Origin: Vitreoscilla massiliensis
Lineage (GTDB): Bacteria > Pseudomonadota > Gammaproteobacteria > Burkholderiales > Neisseriaceae
Direction: 5' to 3'
DNA: 64,000 nucleotides
Assembly: GCF_001457815.1 (NCBI RefSeq)
Contig: NZ_LN898219.1
Location: forward strand, 499,166-563,165
The position numbers and the translations under genes were made by a program. Below are positions 1 through 7,981 of the stretch, one piece after another (the first letter of the stretch is position 1; the number at the start of each line of letters is the position of its first letter). The notes under the pieces are model-generated. The model was not told the DNA's origin, ran no database searches, and worked only from the letters and a program-made list of their open reading frames with translations.

Positions 1-461
1 AAGCTGGGGGTGATTTTGTCGCCTTCCCAAAATTCGTACACAAACTCTTTGTTGGTATTTTGCCAACTGATGGTGCCAAAAATATAGTGGCGCTCGGGGC
101 TGTAATAATAGCTTTTGAGCTGGGCATCGTTGGGCTTAAAGCCTTTGACTTGCGCCAAATAAGTCTCGTGCAAGCTGTATTTGGGAGTGTTGATGTAATC
201 GATGCGCTTGTCGTCTTTTAAATCAATCAGAAAAATCACATGCGGGATTTCGTAATCGGTGTCTTGCTCGTACACCCGCGACAGCTGGTTAAAGTCGCCT
301 TGGCTGCTTAAGCGGTGTAAGGCCGGCACTTGGGTTTTGATGCGGGTGGCGGCCTCTTTTTTGCCCGCTTCAAATGAAGACGGTTTGCGCGCGGTTTGGG
401 CGTGGCCAGTGGTGGCCAACATCAGGCTGAACAGACTTAAGGCAACGAATGATGTTTTCAT
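1..461 (-). CDS. Secreted protein of unknown function (cut by window edge)
   Basis: The reading frame runs leftward from an ATG at 461 and is still open at base 1, so only the first 153 residues are visible. It begins with a clear Sec signal peptide (positive MKTS start, hydrophobic LFSLMLATT core, cleavage after GHA), followed by a hydrophilic region with a VIFLIDLKDDKRIDYIN segment and YYYSPERHYIF. This points to a periplasmic or secreted protein. I do not recognise the family. An in-frame ATG at 491 would add ten residues (MRKTPLAKTP), but the inner start gives the more normal signal peptide. Neither start has a good Shine-Dalgarno. Confidence 0.7.
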   Translation of the reverse strand, partial: MKTSFVALSLFSLMLATTGHAQTARKPSSFEAGKKEAATRIKTQVPALHRLSSQGDFNQLSRVYEQDTDYEIPHVIFLIDLKDDKRIDYINTPKYSLHETYLAQVKGFKPNDAQLKSYYYSPERHYIFGTISWQNTNKEFVYEFWEGDKITPS

Positions 462-648
462 GGGTGTCTTTGCAAGAGGTGTTTTGCGCATTTTAATGAT
501 GGCGGCCTGAAAAATCGAGTGTAGACTGTCATCAGGCTTGGCCTAAAGACACAGTAGCAGTTTTTGCCAAGTTTGAGCGCACGATGTGGAACCGATGCAT
601 TTTGCGTATTGACTAAGCTGAACCGACACCTGTTTGTAGGAGAGCATC

Positions 649-1176
649 ATGGCAACTGTGCACCCTCGTTTGATGATGTGGCATTTGATGAATGAAACCC
701 GCGTGGCCATGGTCACGTACCGCAAACACAATGGCCGCACGCAGGCGCAGCCCATGACTTTGTTCAATAAGGAAATCCCCAAGAGCGTGCTGGTGGAAGA
801 ACATCTGGAGCGCCAACACCAATTGTATTTCTTTGTGCGCGCAGACAGTGAATTGTTTGCCAGCATCGAAGCGGGCAATACCGATTTGGGCGTGACGTTT
901 TGCAAACACAGCGCCGATTTGTATGCCTATATTGAAGGGCGCGCCAGCATCAGCAATGACCGCAAGTTAATCGAAGAGCTGTGGACGCCAACCGCCGAAG
1001 CGTGGTTCGATGGCTACCAAGACCCGAATTTGCGCTTATTATTGGTGCATGGCGAGAGTGCCGATGTTTGGCACAACACCCATTCCGCCACGCAGCAATG
1101 GTGGCACATCACCAAAAAAGTCGTTGGCGCGACCGATGACACGCCGCTGACAACCAAAGACCATTTGGAATTGTGA
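649..1176 (+). CDS. Pyridoxamine 5'-phosphate oxidase-like / general stress protein 26 family
   Basis: 175 residues, preceded by GTAGGAGAG at a normal distance. The protein resembles the FMN-binding split-barrel fold of general stress protein 26 proteins. Visible are a central beta-rich region (QLYFFVRADSELFASI, NTDLGVTFCKHSADLYAYI), the block LIEELWTPTAEAWFDGYQDP and the following LRLLLV strand, which are typical of that group. Members bind FMN or related cofactors in the cytoplasm; the physiological substrate is generally unknown. It is a single gene, closed by a DUS-type hairpin shared with the convergent transporter gene. The family call is good, the function is not known. Confidence 0.75.
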   Translation: MATVHPRLMMWHLMNETRVAMVTYRKHNGRTQAQPMTLFNKEIPKSVLVEEHLERQHQLYFFVRADSELFASIEAGNTDLGVTFCKHSADLYAYIEGRASISNDRKLIEELWTPTAEAWFDGYQDPNLRLLLVHGESADVWHNTHSATQQWWHITKKVVGATDDTPLTTKDHLEL

Positions 1177-1214
1177 ACGGCATAAAGAGCGATATGAATG
1201 TGATGAGATGAACA

Positions 1215-1245
1215 AAGCGGCCTGTCAATGATTTACAGGCCGCTT
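1215..1245. terminator. Bidirectional hairpin made of two inverted DUS-like words
   Basis: AAGCGGCCTGT and ACAGGCCGCTT flank a 9-base loop between two convergent genes (ends 1176 and 1271). Followed by TAATTT on the plus strand and preceded by A-rich sequence on the other. The left copy has CTGTCAA instead of CTGTAAA. Confidence 0.75.
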
Positions 1246-1270
1246 AATTTAATGGATATGAAGCTGCAGA

Positions 1271-2641
1271 TTAATGGCCAGGGGTGTGGCTCACTTGACC
1301 CGCGCCTTTACTGCGCAAGCGTTGCGCTTCGTCTTTGTACAGCGCATTTTTCACCAACAGGCACAGCGTCATGATCACCGATGGCACCGCCAAGATGTAG
1401 AAAATTTCTACCAAGCCCAAGTGTTTTTCCACCATATAAGCGACCAAATACGAACCGGCGATGCCACCAAAACGGCCTATGCCTGTCATCCACGACACAC
1501 CAGTGGTGCGGCCGGCGGTAGGGTAGAAGTTGGCTGCCAACGCGGGCAAGGAAGACTGAGCGGTGTTTTGCATGATGCCGGCAAAAATCACCACCGCGAT
1601 AAACGCGGCCAAGCCCCAGCCCAAAGACAGGCCGATAAAGGCAACCGATACCGCGGTCAAGAAGCTGAAGGCGGCAATCAGTAAATTGCCATTGAATCTG
1701 TCCATCAACCAGCCATTGGCAATCGCCCCCAAGCCGCCCAAGGCAAACAAACCGGCGACGATAGGGCCCAAATGTGCAGGCATATTGGCTTCTTTAAACA
1801 GCGTAGGCATCCAGTTAATCATGGCGTAAAACACCATCAAACCCAAGAAATACGATGCCCACAACATCAGCGAACCGATGAAATAGTGTTTCGATAACAC
1901 AATGGCAATGCCGCTTTTGGCGTTCGCTTCTACCGCGGCTTTTTCGGTTAACACAAACTCAGTGGCTTGTGCGGCGCTGGCGTCGATTTTGTTCAAGATT
2001 TTTTGGATTTGTGCGGTCGGTTTGTTTTTAATCACCATATAGCGCACCGATTCTGACAACATAAACACCATCAACACGCTCAAAATCAACGGCATGGTGC
2101 CACCAACGATGAGCACGCTTTCCCAACCAAAATGCGGAATCAACCACGCTGACATAAAGCCGCCCAAGGCCGCGCCCACGGGAAAGCCACAGAACATGGT
2201 GTTCACCAACAGCGAGCGTTTGTTATCAGGGCAGAATTCCGACAACAAAGTCACGGCATTGGGCATGGCGGCGCCCAAACCGACGCCAGTGACAAAGCGC
2301 AAGATTTCCAATTGTTCCAAGTTTTGTGCGAACGCCGAGGCGATGCTGCACGTGGAAAAAATAAACACGGCGATGATGAGCACGGTTTTGCGACCGATTT
2401 TGTCGGCCACAGGGCCAAAAGACACCGCACCGACGGCCAAACCAAACAAGGCCGCGCTCATTACTGGCGCCAAATGGCTTTTTTCCAAGTTCCACTCGGT
2501 CAATAAACTCGGTGCAATATAGCCTATGGCCGCGGTATCCAAGCCATCAAACAAGGCCACTAAGAAAGTAAAGCCAAAAATGATCCATTGTTGTGGGGAC
2601 AGGCGATGTTGGTTAAAGAAATCCTGTACGTTGATCTTCAT
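1271..2641 (-). CDS. MFS transporter, aromatic acid:H+ symporter (AAHS) type
   Basis: 456 residues with about twelve hydrophobic segments, the normal size for MFS. TM1 carries DGLDTAAIGYIAPSL, very close to the DG(F/L)DTAAIG signature of the PcaK/BenK/VanK group, and the loop between TM2 and TM3 has ADKIGRKT, the MFS G-x-x-x-D-(R/K)-x-G-R-(R/K) type motif. It should therefore import a benzoate-like or 4-hydroxybenzoate-like acid with protons across the inner membrane. No ring-cleavage genes are nearby to show the substrate. The start has AGAAGAG upstream. The C-terminus is hydrophilic (SKGAGQVSHTPGH). Family confident, substrate unknown. Confidence 0.85.
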   Translation of the reverse strand: MKINVQDFFNQHRLSPQQWIIFGFTFLVALFDGLDTAAIGYIAPSLLTEWNLEKSHLAPVMSAALFGLAVGAVSFGPVADKIGRKTVLIIAVFIFSTCSIASAFAQNLEQLEILRFVTGVGLGAAMPNAVTLLSEFCPDNKRSLLVNTMFCGFPVGAALGGFMSAWLIPHFGWESVLIVGGTMPLILSVLMVFMLSESVRYMVIKNKPTAQIQKILNKIDASAAQATEFVLTEKAAVEANAKSGIAIVLSKHYFIGSLMLWASYFLGLMVFYAMINWMPTLFKEANMPAHLGPIVAGLFALGGLGAIANGWLMDRFNGNLLIAAFSFLTAVSVAFIGLSLGWGLAAFIAVVIFAGIMQNTAQSSLPALAANFYPTAGRTTGVSWMTGIGRFGGIAGSYLVAYMVEKHLGLVEIFYILAVPSVIMTLCLLVKNALYKDEAQRLRSKGAGQVSHTPGH

Positions 2642-2866
2642 ATTGTTCTCTTCTGGTGATAAGGGATCACCCCATTGTTATGGGCGCTGCGATTGTACTC
2701 AGCTTGAGAATGCGAGGTGATGTTGCATCATATTCCGTTTATTGTGTGGCTTTGTAGCGGAAAACGAGACTAAGTGTTATGACCAGAATGCATAACTGTT
2801 GTGTGCATATGTTGCAATGCAAAAGAATGGGTGGCCAAAAGAGGATTTAAAACAGGGCTGTTTTAG

Positions 2867-2898
2867 GCTTACAGGCCGCTTAATTGCGGCCTGTAAAC
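2867..2898 (-). terminator. Inverted DUS pair in TTACAGGCCGC...GCGGCCTGTAA order
   Basis: CTTACAGGCCGC TTAATT GCGGCCTGTAAA forms a perfect stem just downstream of the minus-strand gene ending at 2922. Here the words are arranged in the opposite polarity to most other pairs in the window, so no U-tract from the word itself follows; termination is likely but less certain. Confidence 0.5.
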
Positions 2899-2921
2899 AT
2901 GAAAAAGCTGGTTAAGATGGC

Positions 2922-3593
2922 TTAGAGTGGATTGGCAAAGTATATGGCTTCTTTGCTTTTGGGAGCGATGACTTTCACTTCTTGCGTGTTGCGGTTGCCA
3001 AAATTCAAGCGCACGTTTTTGTTGACGAAGCTTTCGCGTATGTCTTTTTGCCCTTTGTACTCATCGTTGTCGCAATCGGCTTGGCGGTCAAATTCCTTGC
3101 GGTAATTGATTTGGCCGGTACTGAGATTGGCATCGACCGATTGCCAATAATCGCACAAACGTCCAGCAGTGGATTGGTAACCGATTAATTCAAACTGGCC
3201 GTTTTGATAACGGTATTGGTCGGTGTGGCCCCATTTCCAAGAGCTGCCACCGCTTTGTGACAAAAACAGCGAGCCGTTTTTGATGCGCACTTCGCCAAAT
3301 GGGTCGCCCATCATGCCGCCACCCTTGCTTGGATAGGCAGCGCTGTCAGAGCGTTGCCACAGCGTCTTCTGAGCGCCATTTTGCTTGTACACCAACAAGA
3401 CACGTTGGTAGCCCAAGCCATCGGTCTGGTCATTGGCGGTGTTGCGCACTTCAACGTATTCCGGTTTGCCATCGCCATCCAAATCACCTTGGGTTTGGGC
3501 AATCAGTGCATTGGCGGCCGTGGCGTCGGCATGAGCCATAGGCAAGGCGGCGAGTAAGCCGGCCAGAGCAGTCAGGTAAACAGCAGATTTCAT
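2922..3593 (-). CDS. Secreted protein with a calcium-loop-like D-x-D-x-D-G motif, unknown function
   Basis: 223 residues from the ATG at 3593, chosen because AGGAG lies just upstream and because it gives a proper signal peptide (MKSAVYLTALAGLLAALPMA, cut after AHA). A longer in-frame reading back to 3869 is unlikely. The mature part starts with a repeat-like GDLDGDGKPEYVEV, which resembles an FG-GAP/EF-hand-type calcium loop found in secreted VCBS-like proteins. It is rich in aromatic and Gly/Ser residues and has two cysteines (CDYW, DCDND) that could form a disulphide. Probably periplasmic. No specific family recognised. Confidence 0.75.
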   Translation of the reverse strand: MKSAVYLTALAGLLAALPMAHADATAANALIAQTQGDLDGDGKPEYVEVRNTANDQTDGLGYQRVLLVYKQNGAQKTLWQRSDSAAYPSKGGGMMGDPFGEVRIKNGSLFLSQSGGSSWKWGHTDQYRYQNGQFELIGYQSTAGRLCDYWQSVDANLSTGQINYRKEFDRQADCDNDEYKGQKDIRESFVNKNVRLNFGNRNTQEVKVIAPKSKEAIYFANPL

Positions 3594-3702
3594 GATGGGT
3601 GCTCCTGTGAATGGGTGTTGCCAGTATACGAAAAACGGCGTGTTTCCAGCAAAGTTTTCCATTTGTATTACAATGTGCGCTTTGTCGGCGCACATCTTAA
3701 GC

Positions 3703-4152
3703 ATGAGTATGTTTCCCTCTGAATTTGAATTAAGTCTGCCTGAGCACGAATTGGTCATCAATGAAGACGTGTTGGTCAGCCACGGGCGGGTATTGCCGTG
3801 GGCGAAAATCGCCACCGCCAGCGTCGAAGCGCAGGCCAGCACTTCTTTGCAGCACACGCCACAGCGCAAACTGATGCAAATGCTGTTTTACTTGGCGATG
3901 ATGGGCGTGAGTGTGTTGGTGGTGTTGGAACACATAGGCGCATGGTGGTTGGGCGTGGTGGTGGCGTTGTTTTTGGTGTGGGCATGGTGGGCGGCGCAGC
4001 GGGTGTCGGTACCGACGGTGGTGTTGCATTTGCACGATGGCGAACGCCTGCCCTTATTGCAAACGCCCGATGCGGCAGCGGCGCAGAGCGTGTGCGCCAA
4101 AATTGACTTGGCCTTGGCCTACCAATCGCAAGCACATACAGCAGCTTCTTAA
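3703..4152 (+). CDS. Small membrane protein, cytoplasmic N-domain and two TM helices
   Basis: 149 residues from ATG 3703 (a second ATG follows at 3709; no strong ribosome site for either). The N-terminal ~45 residues look like a small beta domain (ELVINEDVLVSHGRVLPWAKIATASVEA). They are followed by two adjacent hydrophobic helices (MLFYLAMMGVSVLVVLEHIG; WLGVVVALFLVWAWWAA) and a C-terminal beta/helix part. The layout is that of DUF6232-like PH-fold membrane proteins, but this is a resemblance only. It starts 110 bases from the divergent secreted-protein gene, so both promoters share 3594-3702. Confidence 0.6.
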   Translation: MSMFPSEFELSLPEHELVINEDVLVSHGRVLPWAKIATASVEAQASTSLQHTPQRKLMQMLFYLAMMGVSVLVVLEHIGAWWLGVVVALFLVWAWWAAQRVSVPTVVLHLHDGERLPLLQTPDAAAAQSVCAKIDLALAYQSQAHTAAS

Positions 4153-4202
4153 ACCGTTGCTTATGATTTCATAATTACTGCAAATGATTGCATGGATTTG
4201 TA

Positions 4203-4247
4203 TGCCATAAAGCGGCCTGTAAATGTTTACAGGCCGCTTTATGGCAT
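4203..4247. terminator. Long perfect palindrome containing a DUS pair
   Basis: TGCCATAAAGCGGCCTGTAAA is repeated as its exact complement after a 2-base spacer, giving 21 paired bases, more than the words alone explain. It lies between convergent genes ending at 4152 and 4270 and should terminate both. Confidence 0.8.
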
Positions 4248-4269
4248 GATTACACTGTGGCTATGCCGC

Positions 4270-6843
4270 TTAAGCGTCTGAATGGCCTTGTTTACGCAGG
4301 GTTTGCATCAAATCATCGGCCATGGTCTGCAAGACTTGCAAATCCTCGGCGCTGATTTGGCGCGGCTCATCGTCCATCACACACAAACTGCCCAAGACCC
4401 AACCGTCTTTATCGCGCAGCGGCACGCCAGCGTAAAACCGCACCCGTTGGTGGTCAAACTCGGTTTGCTCGGCAAAGCGTGGGTCGCGCGCGGTGTCGGC
4501 AATGACCAAGGCCTCGTTGTGTTGCACCACATAAGTGCACACCGAATGCTCGCGCGCCACACCTGTTTCAGTATGGTGCTCCGCTGGTGGTAACAGCGAA
4601 CTGGCCGGCGTGTAAATCCAATCGGCGTCTACCCAAGAAATCTGCGCGTCGGCGGTATCAAACGCACTGCGCGCTTGCTGTATCCACTCGGCGTACAGCG
4701 GCAACAACGGTGGCTGCAATACAGCGCTGCGGCGCAGCGCAGCCAAGCGCTCGCTTTCATTGTCGGGCAAGGTGGTGGGTGTGGGCGCGGCTGGGTCTAG
4801 GCGCTGCCATTGTTGCAAATGCAAACTCAGTTCTTGAATGGTGTTCACCACCACTTCCACGCCGAAACGCTGTTGCATGGCGGTGTTGAGCTTGTGGGCA
4901 TCGGCATTCCACGCGACGATGATGATGCGCAGGTGCGGCCAGCGTTTGTGGATATGGCGACACAACAGGCGTGCGGCGGCCATCGGCTGTGGGTTAAAGA
5001 GGGACACGCACACCACATCGTGGTTTTGCCACACTGTTTGGTCGAGATTAGACAATTGCAATAACAGCGGTGTCGCCAATACCTCGGCCTGAAAGCCTTG
5101 CAATTGCAAGCTGTGCAGCAACATGTCGCTGGCTTTGCTGTCCACTTCCCAGCGTGCCGCCACACACAATACCCGTGGCGAGGCCTGCGCATGGCCTACA
5201 GGGATTGGGTATTCGTCGCGCATTTCGTGGACGAATTGCTTCAGGCCGCTGTTGATGCGCAAGCGGTGTTCGGCCGTGGCCACATCGTTGTGCATATTGG
5301 AAAACAAACGCATGGCCGGAATGCTGACCTCATCGTAAAACGTGGTGACTTTGCGCGCCACCAATGCCACATCGGCAGGCGCAGGCAAGTCTTGCTCAAT
5401 ATCGGCATGTGCCAATTCCAGCGCTTCTTCGACATTGTCGGCCAATAAGCGCTGGTAAAAACGTTGTGGCGCATCCAAGACGGGCGCATTGCCCAGCAGT
5501 ATCTCGATGAATTTGAGCGAGGGGATGGAGCGTGCCAATACCAATATGCACGCGGTTAACGGTGTCGACAAAATCAAACCGATAGGCCCCCACAAGGCCG
5601 TCCAAAACGTGGCCGCCAAGATGATGGCCAACGTTGATAAACCGGTGCTGCTGCCGTACAACATGGGCTCGATGATGTTGTTGCTGACCAATTCCAATAC
5701 CACGATCAAACCCAAAGTCCACAACACCATGTTCCAAGTCGGATCGACGGCGAAGGCCAATAGCAAGGGGAAAATTGACGACAGCATCGGTCCGACATAT
5801 GGCACAAAACGCATCACCACCGCCACCATGCCCCACAATATTGCTGCGGGCACGCCGATGAGCCACAGCCCCAAAGCCATTGGTATGCCATAGCTGAGGT
5901 TCACAATCAACTGCATGCGCAAATACGTGCCGATGCGCGCCGCCGCTTCATCCAAGGTGTCGGTGGCGCTGTTCAAATTGCTGCCCAATAAACGCAAGAT
6001 GCGGTCACGCAAATCGCTGCGGTCGAGCAAAATCAAAATCACAAACAGCAACACGATGCCGGCGGTGGCAATGGGGTTAGCGATGGCTTGCAGCCATGTA
6101 ATCGCTTCGTCTATTGGGCTTTTGTCCGCTTGCGCAATGCGCACGGCATGAATGGCCGCTTCGGTTTCCGCATCTGAAGCAGTCGTCTTAGCCGCGGCAG
6201 CTTCTTGCTTGGATGGCGATTTTTGTTGCGCCGCCGCTTGCTTTTGCGCCGCTTGTTGCTTGTTCGCAGGCGTGTGTTCTACCGGCCGCTCACTGGAGAG
6301 GGTTTGCTTGATGACGGTAAACGTGCTGATGGCACCGTCCCACACGCTAGGCCCCTCAGAGAAAGTTTTGAGGTTTTGCAATTTGCTGCGTATGGTGTTT
6401 TGGTAAGTGGGCAACTCTTGGCTGAGGTTGCCCAATTGCATGCCCAAATACGCCGCGCCTGCCATCAAAATGCCCAAAGCCACGGTGATGACCATCAAAA
6501 TGCCTGCCAAACGCGGCACACCCTTGGTTTTTAGCCAAGACACAGCCGGATTCAATAAGAAACCAAACAAAGTCGCCAAGGCCAAGGGAATGAGCAAGTC
6601 ACGGCCAAAATACAGGCCGACTATGATGAGGGCCGCGATGCTCAGGCCTATGAGCACACGTAAACTCGGCACCAAACTGGCGATTTTGTTGATGGCATTG
6701 AGGTTGGACTGCAGCGACAGTTCCCATTGTTGCGATTGTGTCGAGTCCAGGTGCAAACCGTGTTCTGGCGCTGGTTGAGGCAATACTTCATCGCTGCTGG
6801 ACGTGGGTGCGGCGGGATGGTCGGTATGAGGTTCGGGTAGCAT
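4270..6843 (-). CDS. AI-2E family permease with C-terminal response/B12-like and GAF domains
   Basis: 857 residues, much longer than the usual ~350 of AI-2E (PF01594-type) permeases. Residues about 60-140 and 245-475 carry the permease helices (GLYFGRDLLIPLALATLFGF, GVPRLAGILMVITVALGI, WGMVAVVMRFVPYVGPMLSS). They are interrupted by an Ala/Gln/Lys-rich linker at about 180-240. Residues about 565-690 look like a Rossmann-type B12-binding-like domain (RVLCVAARWEVDSKASDMLL). The last ~150 residues read as a GAF domain (CTYVVQHNEALVIADTARDP, FYAGVPLRDKDGWVLGSLCV). Inferred: a membrane exporter or channel with its own cytoplasmic sensor. Family members move small molecules or act as Na+/H+ antiporters; the substrate is unknown here. 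Confidence 0.8.
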   Translation of the reverse strand: MLPEPHTDHPAAPTSSSDEVLPQPAPEHGLHLDSTQSQQWELSLQSNLNAINKIASLVPSLRVLIGLSIAALIIVGLYFGRDLLIPLALATLFGFLLNPAVSWLKTKGVPRLAGILMVITVALGILMAGAAYLGMQLGNLSQELPTYQNTIRSKLQNLKTFSEGPSVWDGAISTFTVIKQTLSSERPVEHTPANKQQAAQKQAAAQQKSPSKQEAAAAKTTASDAETEAAIHAVRIAQADKSPIDEAITWLQAIANPIATAGIVLLFVILILLDRSDLRDRILRLLGSNLNSATDTLDEAAARIGTYLRMQLIVNLSYGIPMALGLWLIGVPAAILWGMVAVVMRFVPYVGPMLSSIFPLLLAFAVDPTWNMVLWTLGLIVVLELVSNNIIEPMLYGSSTGLSTLAIILAATFWTALWGPIGLILSTPLTACILVLARSIPSLKFIEILLGNAPVLDAPQRFYQRLLADNVEEALELAHADIEQDLPAPADVALVARKVTTFYDEVSIPAMRLFSNMHNDVATAEHRLRINSGLKQFVHEMRDEYPIPVGHAQASPRVLCVAARWEVDSKASDMLLHSLQLQGFQAEVLATPLLLQLSNLDQTVWQNHDVVCVSLFNPQPMAAARLLCRHIHKRWPHLRIIIVAWNADAHKLNTAMQQRFGVEVVVNTIQELSLHLQQWQRLDPAAPTPTTLPDNESERLAALRRSAVLQPPLLPLYAEWIQQARSAFDTADAQISWVDADWIYTPASSLLPPAEHHTETGVAREHSVCTYVVQHNEALVIADTARDPRFAEQTEFDHQRVRFYAGVPLRDKDGWVLGSLCVMDDEPRQISAEDLQVLQTMADDLMQTLRKQGHSDA

Positions 6844-7061
6844 GGCTCACTTTCGGTACGGGCTGGGTTTGCTTTGGTGCAGCTAGGGACAAGCAAGATA
6901 TGCACCAGTGCTCCGTTTTAGAAATCCGTTACGTTCGCAAAGTTCAAGCATACAGAATATTCAAAATTTTCACATGGGGCTGGTCAATGGGCTTAATTCG
7001 AGTTATTATTGCTGTAATTTCTGTATAAACAGAAATAAATAAAACAAAGAAAGGCTGAATG
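6844..7061. other. Divergent promoter region, AI-2E permease / azurin
   Basis: 218 bases between divergent starts, becoming strongly AT-rich toward azurin. No gene or convincing -35/-10 pair could be fixed by eye. No FNR-type TTGAT-N4-ATCAA site was seen. Confidence 0.4.
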
Positions 7062-7505
7062 ATGAAAGCGAAATCGGTGGTATGTGGCATGGTATTGGGC
7101 ATGATGAGTGTGGCGGCGCAAGCGGCGTGCAGCGTGAATTTAACTGGCAACGATGCGATGCAAATCAGCAGTAAACAAATTGTGGTGCCGAAAACTTGCA
7201 AGGAATTCACCATCCATTACCAAAACATCGGCCGCCTACCCAAAGCCAGCATGGGTCACAATGTGGTGGTGGCCAAACTCAGTGATTTCCATGGGGTGTT
7301 AAGCGATGGCATCAAGGCGGGGCTGGCGAGCGATTTTGTCAAAGCGGGCGACAAACGCGTGTTGGCCAAAACGCGTTTATTGGGTGGCGGTGAGTCGGCC
7401 AGCATCAAGCTGAATGTGGCGCAATTGCAAAGTGCACCGTACGGTTTTGTGTGCACCTTCCCCGGCCACGGCGCGATGATGCGTGGCACCATAGTGGTAC
7501 GTTAA
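7062..7505 (+). CDS. azu: Azurin, soluble periplasmic blue copper protein
   Basis: 147 residues, with a signal peptide (MKAKSVVCGMVLGMMSVAAQ, cut after AQA) and a mature protein of about 128 residues, the classical azurin size. The type 1 copper ligands are all present: His in MGHNVVV, Cys in FVCTFPGH, His in the same motif and the axial Met in GHGAMMRG. The structural disulphide pair (ACSV, TCKEF) is also there. It shuttles electrons in the periplasm. There is no lipobox, so unlike the lipid-anchored Laz of pathogenic Neisseria this one should be soluble. ATG 7062 is preferred over 7059 because AAAGG is then seven bases upstream. Confidence 0.95.
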   Translation: MKAKSVVCGMVLGMMSVAAQAACSVNLTGNDAMQISSKQIVVPKTCKEFTIHYQNIGRLPKASMGHNVVVAKLSDFHGVLSDGIKAGLASDFVKAGDKRVLAKTRLLGGGESASIKLNVAQLQSAPYGFVCTFPGHGAMMRGTIVVR

Positions 7506-7520
7506 GCAGTGGTTTAGCAG

Positions 7521-7963
7521 AGTGTGTGATGACAATGTAGAAGTTAATGCGGCCTGTAAACACTTTATAGACCGCATAAGGTGGCAAATAAGGCCTTAGC
7601 AACAAGACTGTTTGGTACTTGGATAAGCCGTTGCACATGATGTGGTATGCATCTTTTCTGGTTATGGTATGAAGCTGCGGGCAGTACATAGGCTGGAACC
7701 ATGTAAATCAATCAGTGAGTGTGTTATTGCGGCAATCAATGCGGCCTGTAATGGTTTTACAGGCCGATTAAGGTGCCAAATAAGGCGTTAATAGCAATTC
7801 AATTTGGTACTGCGATTAAGTCGTTTTAGATGATGTGGTATGCATCTTTTCTGATTATGGTATGAAGCTGCGGGCAGTACATACATAGGCTTGAACCAAG
7901 TAAAGCTGTGAGTGTGTTATTGCAGAAGTCAATGCGGCCTGTAAACACTTTACAGGCCGCATT
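7521..7963 (+). repeat. Tandem ~192-bp repeat, two copies, each closed by a DUS hairpin
   Basis: Copy 1 (7547-7738) and copy 2 (7739-7931) are imperfect direct repeats. The best conserved part is about 50 bases containing TGATGTGGTATGCATC and ATGAAGCTGCGGGCAGTACA (7638-7690 and 7831-7883), with one or two differences. Each body ends in a GTGAGTGTGTTATTGC-like segment followed directly by a GCGGCCTGTAA hairpin (7740-7769 and 7933-7963). A similar leader plus hairpin also precedes copy 1 (7521-7575). No plausible protein is encoded. The body-hairpin architecture would suit tandem sibling small RNAs, or an untranslated azurin 3' extension; this is inference. Confidence 0.7.
7931..7963. terminator. 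DUS-pair hairpin
   Basis: AATGCGGCCTGTAAA and TTTACAGGCCGCATT form a perfect 15-bp stem with a 3-base loop. It closes repeat copy 2 on the plus strand and the brkB-like gene (stop at 7982) on the minus strand. Confidence 0.8.
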
Positions 7964-7981
7964 GATATGGCCTACAACACC

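Noticed and set aside
2922..3869. Longer version of the secreted protein gene
   Set aside because: The extension has no ribosome site, overlaps the divergent gene and would bury the signal peptide.
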